Positions 36,476-49,280 of a DNA stretch of 64,000 bases are shown here, piece by piece; the stretch's first letter is position 1; each line of letters opens with the position of its first letter. A model generated the notes under the pieces. The model searched no databases and was not told the origin of the DNA. It saw only the letters and a program-made list of their open reading frames with translations. The stretch spans positions 5,016,024 through 5,080,023 of the forward strand of contig NC_037258.1 in assembly GCF_000002425.4 (NCBI RefSeq), written 5' to 3'. Both the position numbers and the translations under genes were made by a program. The stretch is from Physcomitrium patens (Eukaryota; Streptophyta; Bryopsida; Funariales; Funariaceae).

Positions 36476-36493
36476 TGGTGAATCCGACGTAAA
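36476..36493 (+). other. Element C primer-binding site, tRNA-Trp type
   Basis: TGGTGAATCCGACGTAAA, 5 nt after the LTR, close to the lineage consensus TGGTGAACCCGACGTGAA. Confidence 0.72.
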
Positions 36494-36559
36494 AAGCTTG
36501 AGGTAGAAGTTCTTTGGAATTTTTTTGATTTATTTGAATTATAAAAAAGAAGACAAGAA

Positions 36560-38400
36560 AATAAAAAGATGAACTTTTGGTGGTACTTCAAATGATGCTT
36601 TAAGTAGAATTAGAAATGGAGCTACAAATAGAAGACAAGGTATGTATTTTGATTCCAACTCTACAAATATATTTGAGGCTTTTGCTCTATTCATGCAATA
36701 GCAACAAGTTAAAGATCACAAAGAAGGTATGGCAAACAAAGAATTATAAGTTGTTGTAGATAAGATTGATTGATTTGAAGTGAAGAATATTACAAAGTAT
36801 TTAAGGTATTATGTAAAAAATATGGAATTGTAGTTTATTTTTAAGAAAGAAATGGTTCAATTATTTGAATTAGCATGTGCATTGTAGGTAAGAAATCAAG
36901 TAAAGTCTATTATAGGATATTTTGGAGGTTCATGGAGTTTTTTATTTGAAGTATTGAAGGATGATTTTTTCTAAAAAGATAGTGATTGGATTATAAAGAA
37001 GTCATTTTTTTAATAGATTAAAAGACCTAAGAAGGATCTTCAAGCAACAAAATTATTGAGAGAGTTTAAAAGACAGTATATTTATTTATCAAAGAAAGAA
37101 AGATAATTATTAGATCTAAGCAAAGTGGACCTATTTCTTTAAGTAGCTAATGGAGAGTTGCAAAAGAAGTTGGAATTTTTTCTTGAAGATAAAGAAGAAG
37201 AAAGAAGATTGAAAAAAAATTGAAAGAAAGTAGAAGAGATAATAGGATTTCTTAAAAAAAAAAAGAAAAAAAAAAAAGAATAAGATAGGTGTTAAAATAT
37301 TATTGCAAACATCTAAGATAAAAATGCCTACTAACCATTTTATGTTTATGATTCAACCTTCAATAGTTACATCAAAGAAATAAGAAATAAGCATTAATGA
37401 AATCATATAGAAGATGTGAGGTTTACAAATAAAATTTACAAAACTTGAAGAAAAAAATCAATCATTAATAATATCAACAAAATAAAAATTGAGACCAATG
37501 GAAGGTGAAGTGCATGGATGCATGTGATGTGATAATATGGATTATACAAGAAGAGAATGTAAAGATTTTATAGAGGCATTATAGAAAGGAGTTATTTTTT
37601 TTTTTAAAGATGGTATGATATACTTAAAAGAGAGTAGAGAAAAATTAGAGTCAAACTTTGATATAGGAGAATGAAGATACTTATAAGGGAAGCATTTAAA
37701 ATCTTAAGCAATAAAGCATCAATATATTAGGTGGAAGAAAATTCTAACAAATATTTAAGTATAAATCTTGAATTTTTAAGAAAATCTAGTTCTTTGTAAT
37801 CAAGTTTAATGAATTATTCTGAAAAAGAAAAATTATTAGAAATTATTTAAAATAATTTAGTAATAACATTTAGAAAATTATTGGATGGGATGATCCAATA
37901 GATGGATTATTAATTCATGCTCATATTGCAAAGAATCAATATAAAGAATTAATTAAAAAAAAATGAAAATGAAAATAGTGAAGGGCCATGAAAAAGAACT
38001 ATAAAGAAAGAAAAATCATAAAAATAAAAAAAATCCTATGCATAAAGAATATTTCTACAAAATAATAGAAAATTTTGAAAGAAAAAATAAAGAATTTTTC
38101 TTATAAATTACAATTGAATATTGAAGCTACTATAGATTTGAAGAAGATATTAAAAGAATAGATTTTAGGTAAAAGAGTTGAATTTATAATTGGCAAAATT
38201 CTAAGGATTACAAAGTATGAATTTTATAAAATTATTATTGATAAAATAAAGAAAAAAAGACAATCTATAAGAGATACTATGATATCAAATGCATAAAGAG
38301 CAAAGACAATGACAAGCAGTATAGATGAAGAAGACAAAATACAAAATTTTGAAGATGTTTCATGAATTAGATTTACAAAAGAAGAATATATAATTTAAGC
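36560..38400 (+). mobile_element. Element C gag region
   Basis: Tracks element D gag from the N-terminal F-G-G-T-S-N-D-A-L segment through the F-D-S-N-S-T stretch to a zinc-knuckle remnant near 37,520 and the charged tail. No long frame survives. Confidence 0.7.
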
Positions 38401-38429
38401 CTCTAGTCATTATTCTTAAATTCATTGAA

Positions 38430-38998
38430 AAACGGCTATTATATTTTTTAAAAAAATATTAGGAAATTTAGAAGAATCAATTGTAGCATTCATTCATAAT
38501 GGTTCTAAAATTAATTTGATGTCAAAAGAATTATATAAAAGGAAAAATTGACCTATTGCTATTGAACATGGAAAGATGATAAGATCAATAAATAATTTAA
38601 AGAGAGATTTATATGGAGCTTTTTCAAATATTAAAGTGACAATAAAAGATGTTATTCTTGAATAAAATTTCTTTGTATAAGATATGTCTATATATCCTAT
38701 TATATTAGGATAATTATATATTATTGCTACACAACTGGAAAAAAAATTTATGGATGATGGTTTGGCTTATGTAAAGATAAGAAGTCAAATTAGAAAGAAG
38801 GCAATGCAATTTTTAATAATTTGTGAAAATTATAAAAGAAATCAAAATAGTTTGAAGGAGCATCTTTTGCTAGGGTACATAGAGAATTCAAAGATCTTAG
38901 CAACTCAAAAGATTTTACTAGATGTCATTATAAAGTGGGATTGTAATGATAGAAGGAGTGATAGCTTTGTACTTATAAAAGAAATGAAGTCGTTGTAA
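38430..38998 (+). mobile_element. Element C protease region
   Basis: Aligns with element D protease over N-L-M-S-K-E-L-Y-K-R and the M-D-D-G-L-A-Y-V-K-I-R-S segment. Part of it is open at 38750-38998. It is a fossil. Confidence 0.65.
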
Positions 38999-39768
38999 GA
39001 TTATCATGAAATGAATATATTTTATTCAAAAATATAAATGATTTTGAAAGAATAGAAAAAAATGTCGAAAATATGGAACATGAGTTGAAAAAAATGTAGA
39101 GTGATTCATGGAAATGAATGCATATCAAGGGTGTTTGAAGAAACTTGCTTTAGTGATACAATGGATAATTTGCATATATTATTGGATTTAAATTTTGAAG
39201 GTAGTGATAAGATAATAAATGTTCATTTTAAGCAATTTTATGATATAAAAAACATATGTAGATAAGTAGGAAGTAAAGATGAATAAAAAATATAAGATCA
39301 TTGCAAAGAAGGTTAAACCAATGGCATTGCTACTACCATCAGATTTTGAAGAAGTAATTGAAAAGGCTTTTATGCAATCCAATTTAAGAGATTCAAGGAA
39401 AATAAAACATGAATTTAAGGGTGAATTGACAATAGATGGTTTGAAAGTTGGATGTGAGAATTTTTTGACAAAAAATGAAAAGAGATGATTCAAAGAACTA
39501 CTTTCATGACAATGGTGTATACATATTATAAGAGCTTGATGGAACAAAATTGAAGACACTTATAGTAAAGAAGTGAATATAATTATTTAGACAAAAATGT
39601 ATATGTACATATTTTGGTGATGAATATAATCTAATAAATGACATTGAAATAAAAATAGAAGAGTAGATTGAAGACCATGAATTTGACCAAGATGAAGGAC
39701 ATCCTATATTAACATATAGAAGAATAATTAATATATACCGAAAGATATACATATTTGAAGAGAGTGGA

Positions 39769-41110
39769 TGTTGTGTAATAACATAGCCATTAGGTGAAAG
39801 AAGAAAGAAATTATTTTATTATAAAAGAGATTAATTAAAAAGATATAATAAAAAATATAAATAAATGATAAGTAAGTAGTAAAATCTTATAGTATTAAAA
39901 CTATCTTTTATGAAAATAGACTCTATTTACTTTGTATGACCATAAATAAGAGAAAAAAAGGTAGATTAAAAAAAAAGATATAAGCATATGTAGGAGAAAA
40001 TTAAGAAGTGATTTTAGTAAATTTTATCTTAAGAAATTAACAATTGATATTCAAAGAATTCCAATTTCCAACTAAGATTGAAATCAAATCCCAAGACACA
40101 AAACCAAAGACTTGTAATATTTTTGGAATTCTTTTACAAATCAAAGAATAGTATTTGAAAGCAAACTTGAAAAAAAATTGAGGCTTTATTTTAAGTTGTT
40201 TGAATCAATATTGAAGTTTTAAAGGATTTTCAAAGTTAATAATGTAGTTGGTGGGTTTATATTTAAAAAATAAAAATATTTTTATAAATTTGAGGATTTT
40301 TTGAGTTTTATAGTGTATTTATGGATAAAAATTTGGTAATTTGTTGTAAATGTGTAAAGACTTTGAAGTCAATTAAGTAGTTAGAGTGAAGCATATGACC
40401 ATTTTTAAGAATTATGGTCTCAAAAATTTGAGATTTAGGATGACAGAGTGATTTCAAGATCTAGCAATAATTTCCAATTGGATTGAAGGAAAAATTGGTA
40501 AGAACAATAAAGACTTAAAAATCTATATATAATCCAATTTTTGGAGCAATTGAATAGTTTTTCAAGAAAAAAATGATGTTAAAAGATCAACATTCAAGTC
40601 GGAGAAGGAAGGCGGCCAATAATTAAGAAGTTTTGGAAATTTTTCTTACAATTGGTGAATTTGATTCTTCTCAATTTTTATTTTCTTGTTAATTACTTGT
40701 TGATTGAAGTTTAAGTGAAATTTTAGTTAAGATCTATGGTTCAATTAATATTTATTGAGATTTCAAACAACTATAGTAATTAATTGAACTTTACTTGGAA
40801 TTTTCTTAAGATATGATTAGGATTTGATTAGAATTTAGGATTTTATTAGAATTTTATCTAAGATTAGGATTTAGAATTTGATTAAGACTTGATTAGAATT
40901 TTATTAGGATTTAAGATTTTATTAGGATTTGATCTAAGATTAAGATTTAGAATTTAATTAGGATTTATCTAGGATTTGAATAAAATTTTGTCTAGGATTA
41001 CGATTTAGGATTTGATTAGAATTTGATTGAAACTTTAGATTTTATTAAGATTTGGTCAAAGATTAGGATTTAAGGCTTATTTGATATTTAATTAGGATTT
41101 ATTTAGATTT
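39769..41110 (+). repeat. Element C 3' LTR
   Basis: Begins TGTTGTGTAATAACATAGCC after a purine-rich run (GAAGAGAGTGGA). It follows the 5' LTR up to the tandem-repeat zone; the far boundary could not be placed and is approximate. Confidence 0.7.
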
Positions 41111-42196
41111 ATTTACTGAATTGACTTATTTAGATATTAAGTATAAAAATAACACTTATGGTGTTTAAAATCATAGATTTTTTAAGTTAGTAGTAGAATT
41201 TTTAGAAGAAATAGAAAATAGATGGCTAATAGTAAATATGCAATTTAGGATAGAATTTTTTAAGCCAAATTTCTATGTTGGAGATGTTTTGTATTTAATA
41301 TTAGATGATGGCTTAAAAAAATAGACTTTGTTATCAAAAATAAAAAATAAATTTAATTTTATTAATAATTCTTATTGCATGCAATAAAAAGTACCATACT
41401 GATAAGAACTTGTAGTGTTGGACTTCAATAATGTGTGAGTGGTTGATTTTGTGTTGTGGTTGGAAGTCGTAGAAGTGTAGCATGATTTCACTTGTGGTGC
41501 AAAGGTAACTTTCCTATTCTTTGACAATACAAGCAATCATGATAAGTTGTTGCCTTCTTCTTGTATTAGAAGCTGCAATGCGACAAAGGAGTCAAAAGTA
41601 TTTTTTCTTTTGTTGTGGAAATATTTTTTATTTTTTATACTGTTATATAGTGGATTGTCATGTTTGAGGTAGTAATTTTGGTCATTGGCAGTAGTTCCTT
41701 CTCCCACTTGCTCTTTGTTGCCAATTGCACCTTTGACCTCATGTAAAACTAGTACTAATGCATGTTCAATTTGGAGCAATATAACTAGACTAGGAGTCAA
41801 GTAGAAGTGCAATGGTTAAGGCTTATGTGCGAGTCCAATTTTCATTGATTGAGTTAGGAATTACTATTGATGATGATGGGCTAAGATTGAAGATTTAGTA
41901 TGGAATAATAATTTGATGGTTTGGTGGTTGATTGATTTTTTGCTTGAGCTAGTGTTATAACAATTTGAACTTGCTACAAGTTTAGTGCTCTTGGTACTAT
42001 TACTGATGTTTTTTTATAATGTAAGATAGCTTGCAATAGAATACCACAAAATATCTTCACCATTAGTTATTGCAGATATTACTTCTATAGATTTTGTGGC
42101 CTGAAGCGACTACAAAGGACTTTGCTTTAGTTTTCTCCTTCTTCTTTATGTAGGTGTGAAGAGCCCCAATTACTCTAGGAATTGTTTTTGGAACAT

Positions 42197-42197
<1 letters not shown>

Positions 42198-42227
<30 letters not shown>
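42198..42227. repeat. Poly-T run of 30
   Basis: Thirty T in a row. It could be the poly-A tail of a minus-strand retroposon whose body would lie to the right (beyond 42227), but no body was recognised. Confidence 0.9.
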
Positions 42228-42228
<1 letters not shown>

Positions 42229-43128
42229 AAGTATTGCAATGTACTCTTACCCCTTGATATTATGATTGTGTAGTTGGAATAATTTTAAAGTAATTTATTA
42301 TAAGAAGCTACTGTTTATTGGCATATAATATAGACTCAATTATTGTGGCTAAAAGCTTGTATTATTGACAATGTAGTGTGCATTTAAAAGAGCTTCATAT
42401 TCATGGTCTTTGTTTTTTTAGCATGAATTGTATATGCAGCAATTTGGATTGATACCACATTTAGCCATATTGCTCTTTTCATTCAATTAGAATGGCACAA
42501 GTCCAAGTGAAAGATTGTGGATTTGATATCAATAGAATAATGTTGTAGCAATCAAGTACTCTCTTGTATTAATTTTTTTTCTTTTCTCTGTTGAATCACT
42601 CTAACATAAGCAAAGTTGTAGGCAACATTTTTTCAATGGTATTGTGTATATCTAAGTAAAAATAATACATATATATATTTTTTTTTTATTATTTTTTTTT
42701 TTTTATTTTCTAAAGATCCAAAGATTTAAAAAGTTCTTAGTGAAAAATAATTCTCCAATAGTAGGTAATTATGAATAATAGATTATAAAGAACTTAATGC
42801 AAGAAATTGATTTTTTTTAGGATTGAGTTTAAATAATGATTATTTAAATATGCTAGTTAAGAGCCTACTTAATTTTGTATATGAGTGCAATTCTATAGAA
42901 GAACAAAATTTGACAATTTACCTCAAATCTTTACAAGTGAGGGAGCATTCGTTGAAAAGAAGATTATTCCAAGTTAATATTATTTTGTGGTGACAATAAT
43001 ACAAATGTAGAAGATAATATATGCTCTGAATTAGTACACCAAGTTGAAAATTTAACTTTTGTGTCATATTTATCAATTTGAGAATAGTCAAAAAAAGCTT
43101 GTCTTTGTAGCACCATTAAGTGATTATT

Positions 43129-43280
43129 GGTATATTAGGCCAACTTACAATTCATTGCCACTTGATCTCCTTAGTTAAGAGATTTGTAACAATCAACCAA
43201 TGGCAAGGAGTAGTGCAATAGTAGAAGTGAACTGCTAGAAGGATAGAATTTAGCTATAGCAAACCTCTTTTATATTGACT
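43129..43280 (+). repeat. Dispersed repeat, copy 1
   Basis: About 150 bp shared in the same orientation with 51093-51247. Both contain GGTATATTAGGCCAA, GAGATTTGTAACAAT and GTAGCAAAC in order. The flanks differ. Identity is unknown. Confidence 0.65.
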
Positions 43281-45299
43281 GGCGTACTTTGCAATGAATA
43301 AAGGTATTTTTTTTTGAAAAATTTTATCTTAAAAAAATTAGGTTATATTTTACCAAAGTTTTTTTTAGATTAGATGAATTAGATTCAAGATTACATTATG
43401 TTAATTTAGATGAATAATTGAAGTTGAATGGAAAAATTTAAATTAGATAAAAATTATATACATGAATTTTTATATTCAAATAAATTATTATATTTGAATA
43501 ATTAGTCATTTAAGGATGAATTTTTTTTGATGGATGAATATTAATCCAAAATTAAATAATAAATAATAAATAATAAATAATAAAATAAAATAAATAAATT
43601 TAAAAAAGAATTATTTTGACGTGCATGTTGTAAGTAAATTAAAATTATGAGTGTGAATTAATTATGGAGATTTTTGCTTGATAATTTGGATTTTTAAGAC
43701 AATTAAAAAATGAATTGAGTACAATTTAATTAATAACTATAACTTCTAAAATTCTACATAGTCAATTCATTTGATGTAAATTAGAATAAACTTCTAACTA
43801 GTAGAGATTTAATTTAGCTCTCATTTTGGTGTATTTTTTAGGAGAATTTATCTTATAAATCTTAGGCTTACTTAAAAGGTAATTATTTTATTGTTTTATA
43901 TTTCTATTTTTTTTTCTTGTGCTAATACAATTTTTTAGTATTATTGTGGATTGTTGTTTTGTAAGAACTTGAATTGAAGAAGGAGCTAGAAGAATTTTAG
44001 AATGAAATAGAAAGAAGTTAAGTTAAGGATTTAGAATTATTTCAAAGATTAGATTTAAATTAAGATTAAATGAGGATCTTCATCAAAAATAAAGCTCTTC
44101 TTCAAAATTGGTCCTTTATTTCTCCTCCTTATCAATCTCTTCTTGAAGGCCCATCCATAATGGTTGAAGGAATTTAATCACTTTTTCCATTCTTATATCT
44201 TCTTTTTTTTATTTAATTTTGAATTCCCTATTGGCAACAATTCTCTAGTAGTAGAGGGATTTAAATTCCCTTCTCTACCTATTATAACTCTCCATTCATA
44301 GGTGTAATATAGGAAGATATTTTCATCAATATTTCATGAGATTTTTCATCAATATATCAAAAAAAAATATTTGGAAGAAAAAATAAAACATTGAAGAGAT
44401 AGAGGAGAAAGAAAAAACAAAGAAGAAGGGATAGAATTCAAATTCAAAGGCTACATTTTAAATTAAGTTCTCTTTGAAAAATCAATTGAATTTTTAAATT
44501 CTTATTAAACTAATATAGATTGTGAATTGAGAAGCAAGGAGCTACAAAAAGATGTTTGGTACTTAGAGAGTTCCAATCATCAAATTGACTCATTAGTTAT
44601 TTTAAGACAAAAGATATATTTAGAATGCTTAAAATTAAAATTTATGGATTCCTTAGAAAAATATTTTTCTAATAATAGAAATAATTAAAATGTAATATAG
44701 AATTCCTTAGAAAAATATAAAATTAAAATATTAATTATAGCAATGGAATCTTAGTAAGTCTTGGAGGCAATTATCTTAGTTGATTTAATATTTTTACTTA
44801 TTATTGGATATTAAGGATTATTTATTAAGATCAATATTTTTATTGGCCCTCTATTTATATGTATTACTTATAAAAAAATTATAAATATTAGTTAGTAGTT
44901 AGAAGAAGCCTGAAAAATAACCTCATGTCTTTTTAGTTAGTTATATAGAAAGTAGAATTTATAGCAAATTTAAATTTATTTTATTATTATAAAAAATTAA
45001 AAAAATAGAAAAATATAGCTTAAAATTAATATTAATATTACAAAAATGTTATATAAATTTTAAAATTTTATTTAGAATTTATTTAGAATTTATTTAGAAT
45101 TTATTTAGAAATGTTTAGAAATTTTTAGAAATTTTTAAAGAAGATTTCAAGACCTTGATAAAATTGAGTTTTACCACCTTGAGAGCCATTATAAAGAAAT
45201 GAAGCAAGATTTGAAGGCCATACAAGGTTCTTAGGCTAATTGAGTGTTTTTGAATACCATAGTGAAGTCAAAAATGCAAAAAAAATAGTTTTACTAGTA

Positions 45300-45520
45300 G
45301 GAAATAGGAGGACCAGCAACTAGTTTAGTCCTTGTAAAAAAAGGAGGTGCACAAGTCCCATATGGATTGTAGCACCTTGGACATAGGTAAGAAGATAAGA
45401 CTAAGGCCTTGTAGCCTCTCTTATATACCCATATATCCTACTTGTGAGCCTTAGTGAGGATCGAACTCTTGATCTCATAAGTAAGTTATCTTTGAGATAA
45501 AAACTATTCATTTAACTTTT
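45300..45520 (-). repeat. Possible tRNA-derived SINE
   Basis: On the minus strand GAGTTCGATCC (45458-45468) is a good B box, and AAAGTTAAATGAATAG (45503-45518) lies upstream where an A box would be. The body then runs left to a GTGCACCTCC and TGCTGGTCCTCC segment, reminiscent of plant SINEs. Ends were not defined. Confidence 0.4.
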
Positions 45521-46424
45521 TATTAATTTACTTATTATTTTTAAACCTTCATAACTTATTTTTAATAACTCGGATTTACATGAATCTTATACCATTGAAA
45601 AGATTAAAAAATGATCTATCTAAAAATATATAATTTATAAATTATTATTTTTTTAATTAATTGAAAATCTAGTAAATAAACTATGACTAGTTTTATAGTG
45701 TACAGTTGTTTGATTACATTTGTTCCACTTGTTTTGTATTGTGCTTCTTTTGTTCTTGTTCTTGATACTTCTACTTCATAACATCAATTATAAAAAGCTT
45801 TTAATTGACGCAATCTTATAATTTGAATTAAAAGATAAAATTTACCTTTACAAAGAAAATAAAATTAAATAAGTTTTTTAGTTTTTGAATTATTTGAATT
45901 ATTTAAATTTTAGTGCATACATGTAGAGCAAAGAAAAAGAAGTTAGAGGGTAGAACCTAAGAGGGAGAAGTAAAAGAAATACTCATATATTATCTTATTT
46001 AGGACTTAAGTATAGTGCGTTAGAATAGAACCTTTACTTGTGACCATATCTTTTAAATATAGTTTGTGATCTATTAAAACAATCATTTAGAAGTTTTTTG
46101 TGTTGATTTTTTAATATGTGATAGCATACCTAGTGATGCAACTACATAACTTCTTCTTCAAGTTGAATTGATGCATGCAAAGAACTCTTTTTTCAAAAAT
46201 CTTTAAGAATTATTAGACCTTTTTTATCAAACATTAGGATTTCAACTCTTGGATTTGATTCAAAAATTCTTAGAAATCCCTTTGAATAATTTGAAGAACT
46301 TTCTTTAGATGACCTTGAAAAAAATTCAAAAAAATATTTTTAAATCTCTCAATACATAGTATAAATCATTCAAATCAAAAGAATATTCATTCATCTCAAT
46401 TACAAAAAATAATGGATTAAAATA

Positions 46425-46425
<1 letters not shown>

Positions 46426-46457
<32 letters not shown>
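46426..46457. repeat. (AAT)n microsatellite
   Basis: About ten AAT units. Confidence 0.95.
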
Positions 46458-46462
<5 letters not shown>

Positions 46463-46539
46463 AGAAAACCACCACCCATGCTAATTAATTCTTTGGTTCA
46501 ATCAAAGAGCTTAGTATTCAAGTCTTAGAGAGACTTAAT

Positions 46540-49280
46540 ATTATTCCTATGCTTTCTAATCTTTTTATCTTTAAAGCTACAAGGAATGAAGATCCTTTCG
46601 TCCACATGGAGCATTTTTATAAAAATATTCACTATATATTTAATAATAGATGTCTATTATTATTTAGTATGATTTTTAATCACATTAAAAGACTGAGCAT
46701 ATGAGTGGTAATACAACCACTCTTCTAACAATTTTTTAAATTAGAATATGATTCAATGTACCTTTTTAGAATAATTATGGCCTAAAATAGGACAAAGTAT
46801 GGTTTTAATTGCTTTATCTTTTGTTAGACAAGAAAAAAATGAAGTTCTTATATTTTATATTTAACATTTTGAATTAGTGGTGATAAGGTTTGTATGAACC
46901 TTGGTCACCAATGACACCTTAAAGCATTTTTTATTCAAGGATTTGTTAAAAATAAGATAATTAAAAAAATCTTTTATACACAACTTAAAGACCTTTTAGC
47001 AACTAAACATGTAGTAAAGGAAGTAGAATAAATAAATAATGAGCATGAAAGACTATGGCATAAAGAAGACCACAATATCCTTAGCTTCATATCTATACAT
47101 ATTATGATTCCTTATACATCGAGCTCTCAGATGCATGAACAATTGCCACTGATTTTAACAATTATAAGAGCATATTTCTTATCTTTAAATACTAAGCCTC
47201 TACCTCTTTCAATGGCCTTCACATATCCCATTGAAAATAATAAGTAGAAGGAGGATTTTCAAAAAAAATTAAAAAATTCCAATTGAAATTTCAAATCCAA
47301 ATCTTTCATCAAATGAAGTTAATGGCAAAATAATTATTTGGATTAACTAAAAATTCTAATATCAATATTTTTCTACCTCCCATTGAATCAAGAAGATATA
47401 CAACAAGATTATGGTATACTCAATGTGGACAATCAAGGCATTCAGCTCAATTTTGTAATTCCATTTCTTCACAAATAGAGTGGTTTCCTTATAACCTCTA
47501 CTTAATAATTATCTCCAATAGTCATTTGATAATCCTAGGGGATCAAAAAAACCTCCAATAAATAAAAACGTGAGGTCTTTAAACTTATATTAAGATTATG
47601 AGAAAAATAGATAAAAAGAACATATACCTAGTGGGCTTCAAATCAATTCTTGATATATTCTATTAAATCCTAATTAAAATTAAAATCCTTCTAATTAACC
47701 AAAACATAGTCAAAGGTCTTAAGATGTGAAATTTATATCTTAGCCCATAGGAGAGTTGGAACTTATTCAAAATTTTGTCCAATCTAATATCAATCAAGCC
47801 TTTTTTTCCAAATTAAATTCAATAATCTTTAAAAAAAATCAATAAAAAAGAAAGAACTTACTTGTGGTATTAGCCCTAGTAATAATGACTAGATCTAAGG
47901 CCACATCTTTATTTATATATTAAGAAGAAGAGAATAGTGCCTCAAAGAGTCGACCTTGCTTTTCAGATTTAAAATAAGTCATAAGGGACACAATTAAGAT
48001 AATTCAAAATAACAAGGCTAAATTTGTGAGATTTGATTTCTTGATAGAAGAATTATTTTTTCAAAATCCTAGAGTTGAACACAAGTCAAGTATTAATCCA
48101 GATAACTATAGTTAGGAAGATCCTAAAATTCCAATATTTAAAATTTTCCAACAACACAAGAATGTAGAAGAATTCCATAAATAAGAATATAATATATGAG
48201 ATGATTTTAATAAGTTAAAGGCTAATATCACATTTTTTCAACTATCGGAAAATTCTTTAATAATTTAGAAGATATTAAAAAATTATATTTTCATGAGAAA
48301 CAAAAAAAAGGTCTAAGATTAAGATGGCGGCAAAAATAGATGCATATACTAAATGAAATGAAGTGAAGGCAATAAAAATTGAGGTTTCTATTGTAGACAA
48401 AATAATTTCTCATACCATTGTACATGGTGGTAGTGGTTTGAATATCATGCCCTTCCAAACCATAACAAAATTAGGACTAAAAATCACTAGTCCATCTATT
48501 CTAATAGGTCAAATTAAAAATTATAAAACTTAGATTGAGAGAAAAAAAAAATATACCTTAATATAACATATTATTTAGATGTATACATTAAATGACTCTT
48601 TTTTTTTATTGCTTAGTAGGCCATGGTTGAGGGATTTAAAAGCCATGGTCAATTAAAGAAGAAATAAGCTCTATATTATATTTGATCTATGGAAAAATAG
48701 AACCAAAATTTTCATACAACCTATCCTTGATTATAAAAAAATTAATTCCATTGATTTGTTAGAAGATACAAAAAAATCTAAAATATAAGGAAATTTTTTA
48801 AAAAATATATTTAATTTAATTGATAAAGATTTAAAAAAAATAAAATATTTAGGTCTCAACTTTTATTATTAGAAGGATGACGGAGAATTCAAACAATAAT
48901 TAAGAAATCATCAAGATTCTAATTTTGATTTTTATGAATCAATTAATTTTTTTGAAGATACATTAGAGATGGTAAAATTTGAAGAAATCCATGTATTTAG
49001 TATTAATATAGATGGAACATTAAAAAAAAATTAAGTCCTTAAAAGAGATAATGACTTAATTTTACTTCTTAGATTCACTTCATCAAAAATTATGGTTGAC
49101 AATGGAATTGTCAACCAATCCTTTATACCTAAATATTGATACAAATTTTTTTTAAAACAATCTCTAATACAAAAATCTAAATAGAAATTTATTGATATTT
49201 TTAATGAAGAAGAAGATTCCAAAAAGATTAAAATTAGAGCTCATTTAAATTAAGAAGAGGTATCTAGATATCATGATTTA
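46540..49280 (+). mobile_element. Element J: degraded Ty3-type gag and protease remnant
   Basis: Gag-like start E-D-P-F-V-H-M-E-H-F near 46,590, then a zinc-knuckle remnant around 47,410-47,460 (Q-C-G-Q-S-R-H-S-A-Q-F-C). A retropepsin follows near 48,410-48,640 (G-G-S-G-L-N-I-M-P-F-Q, then R-P-W-L-R-D-L-K-A). It is a family distinct from the A/B lineage, heavily broken and old. LTRs were not found. Confidence 0.6.

Larger units (their letters stand above)
34780..41110 (+). mobile_element. Element C: old incomplete Ty3 element of the A/B/D lineage
   Basis: A 5' LTR (34780-36470), tRNA-Trp type primer site, gag, protease, a short end-of-pol segment, and a 3' LTR beginning at 39769. The two LTRs clearly differ more than those of A (roughly 13-15% by eye in the first 200 bp). 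The LTR type matches element D. It is heavily broken, incomplete in pol, and very AT-rich. The four bases before it, ATGC, fit a deaminated form of ACGC. Confidence 0.82.
41111..46540. other. AT-rich DNA, mostly unrecognised
   Basis: No gene was recognised. It holds a 30-T run, a dispersed repeat (43129-43280), a possible minus-strand SINE (45300-45520), an 11-bp tandem run (about 45070-45110, unit TTTAGAATTTA), and (AAT)n at 46426-46457. A short coding-like stretch around 41,170-41,320 (P-N-F-Y-V-G-D-V-L-Y-L) is probably a further element remnant. Confidence 0.6.

Noticed and set aside
41537-41812. 91-aa minus-strand frame in AT-rich DNA
   Set aside because: No motif, biased composition, surrounded by decayed sequence.
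41790-41860. tRNA-like A/B box spacing around GTGCAATGGTTAAGG
   Set aside because: The two boxes are too close together and no cloverleaf could be drawn; not called as tRNA or SINE.
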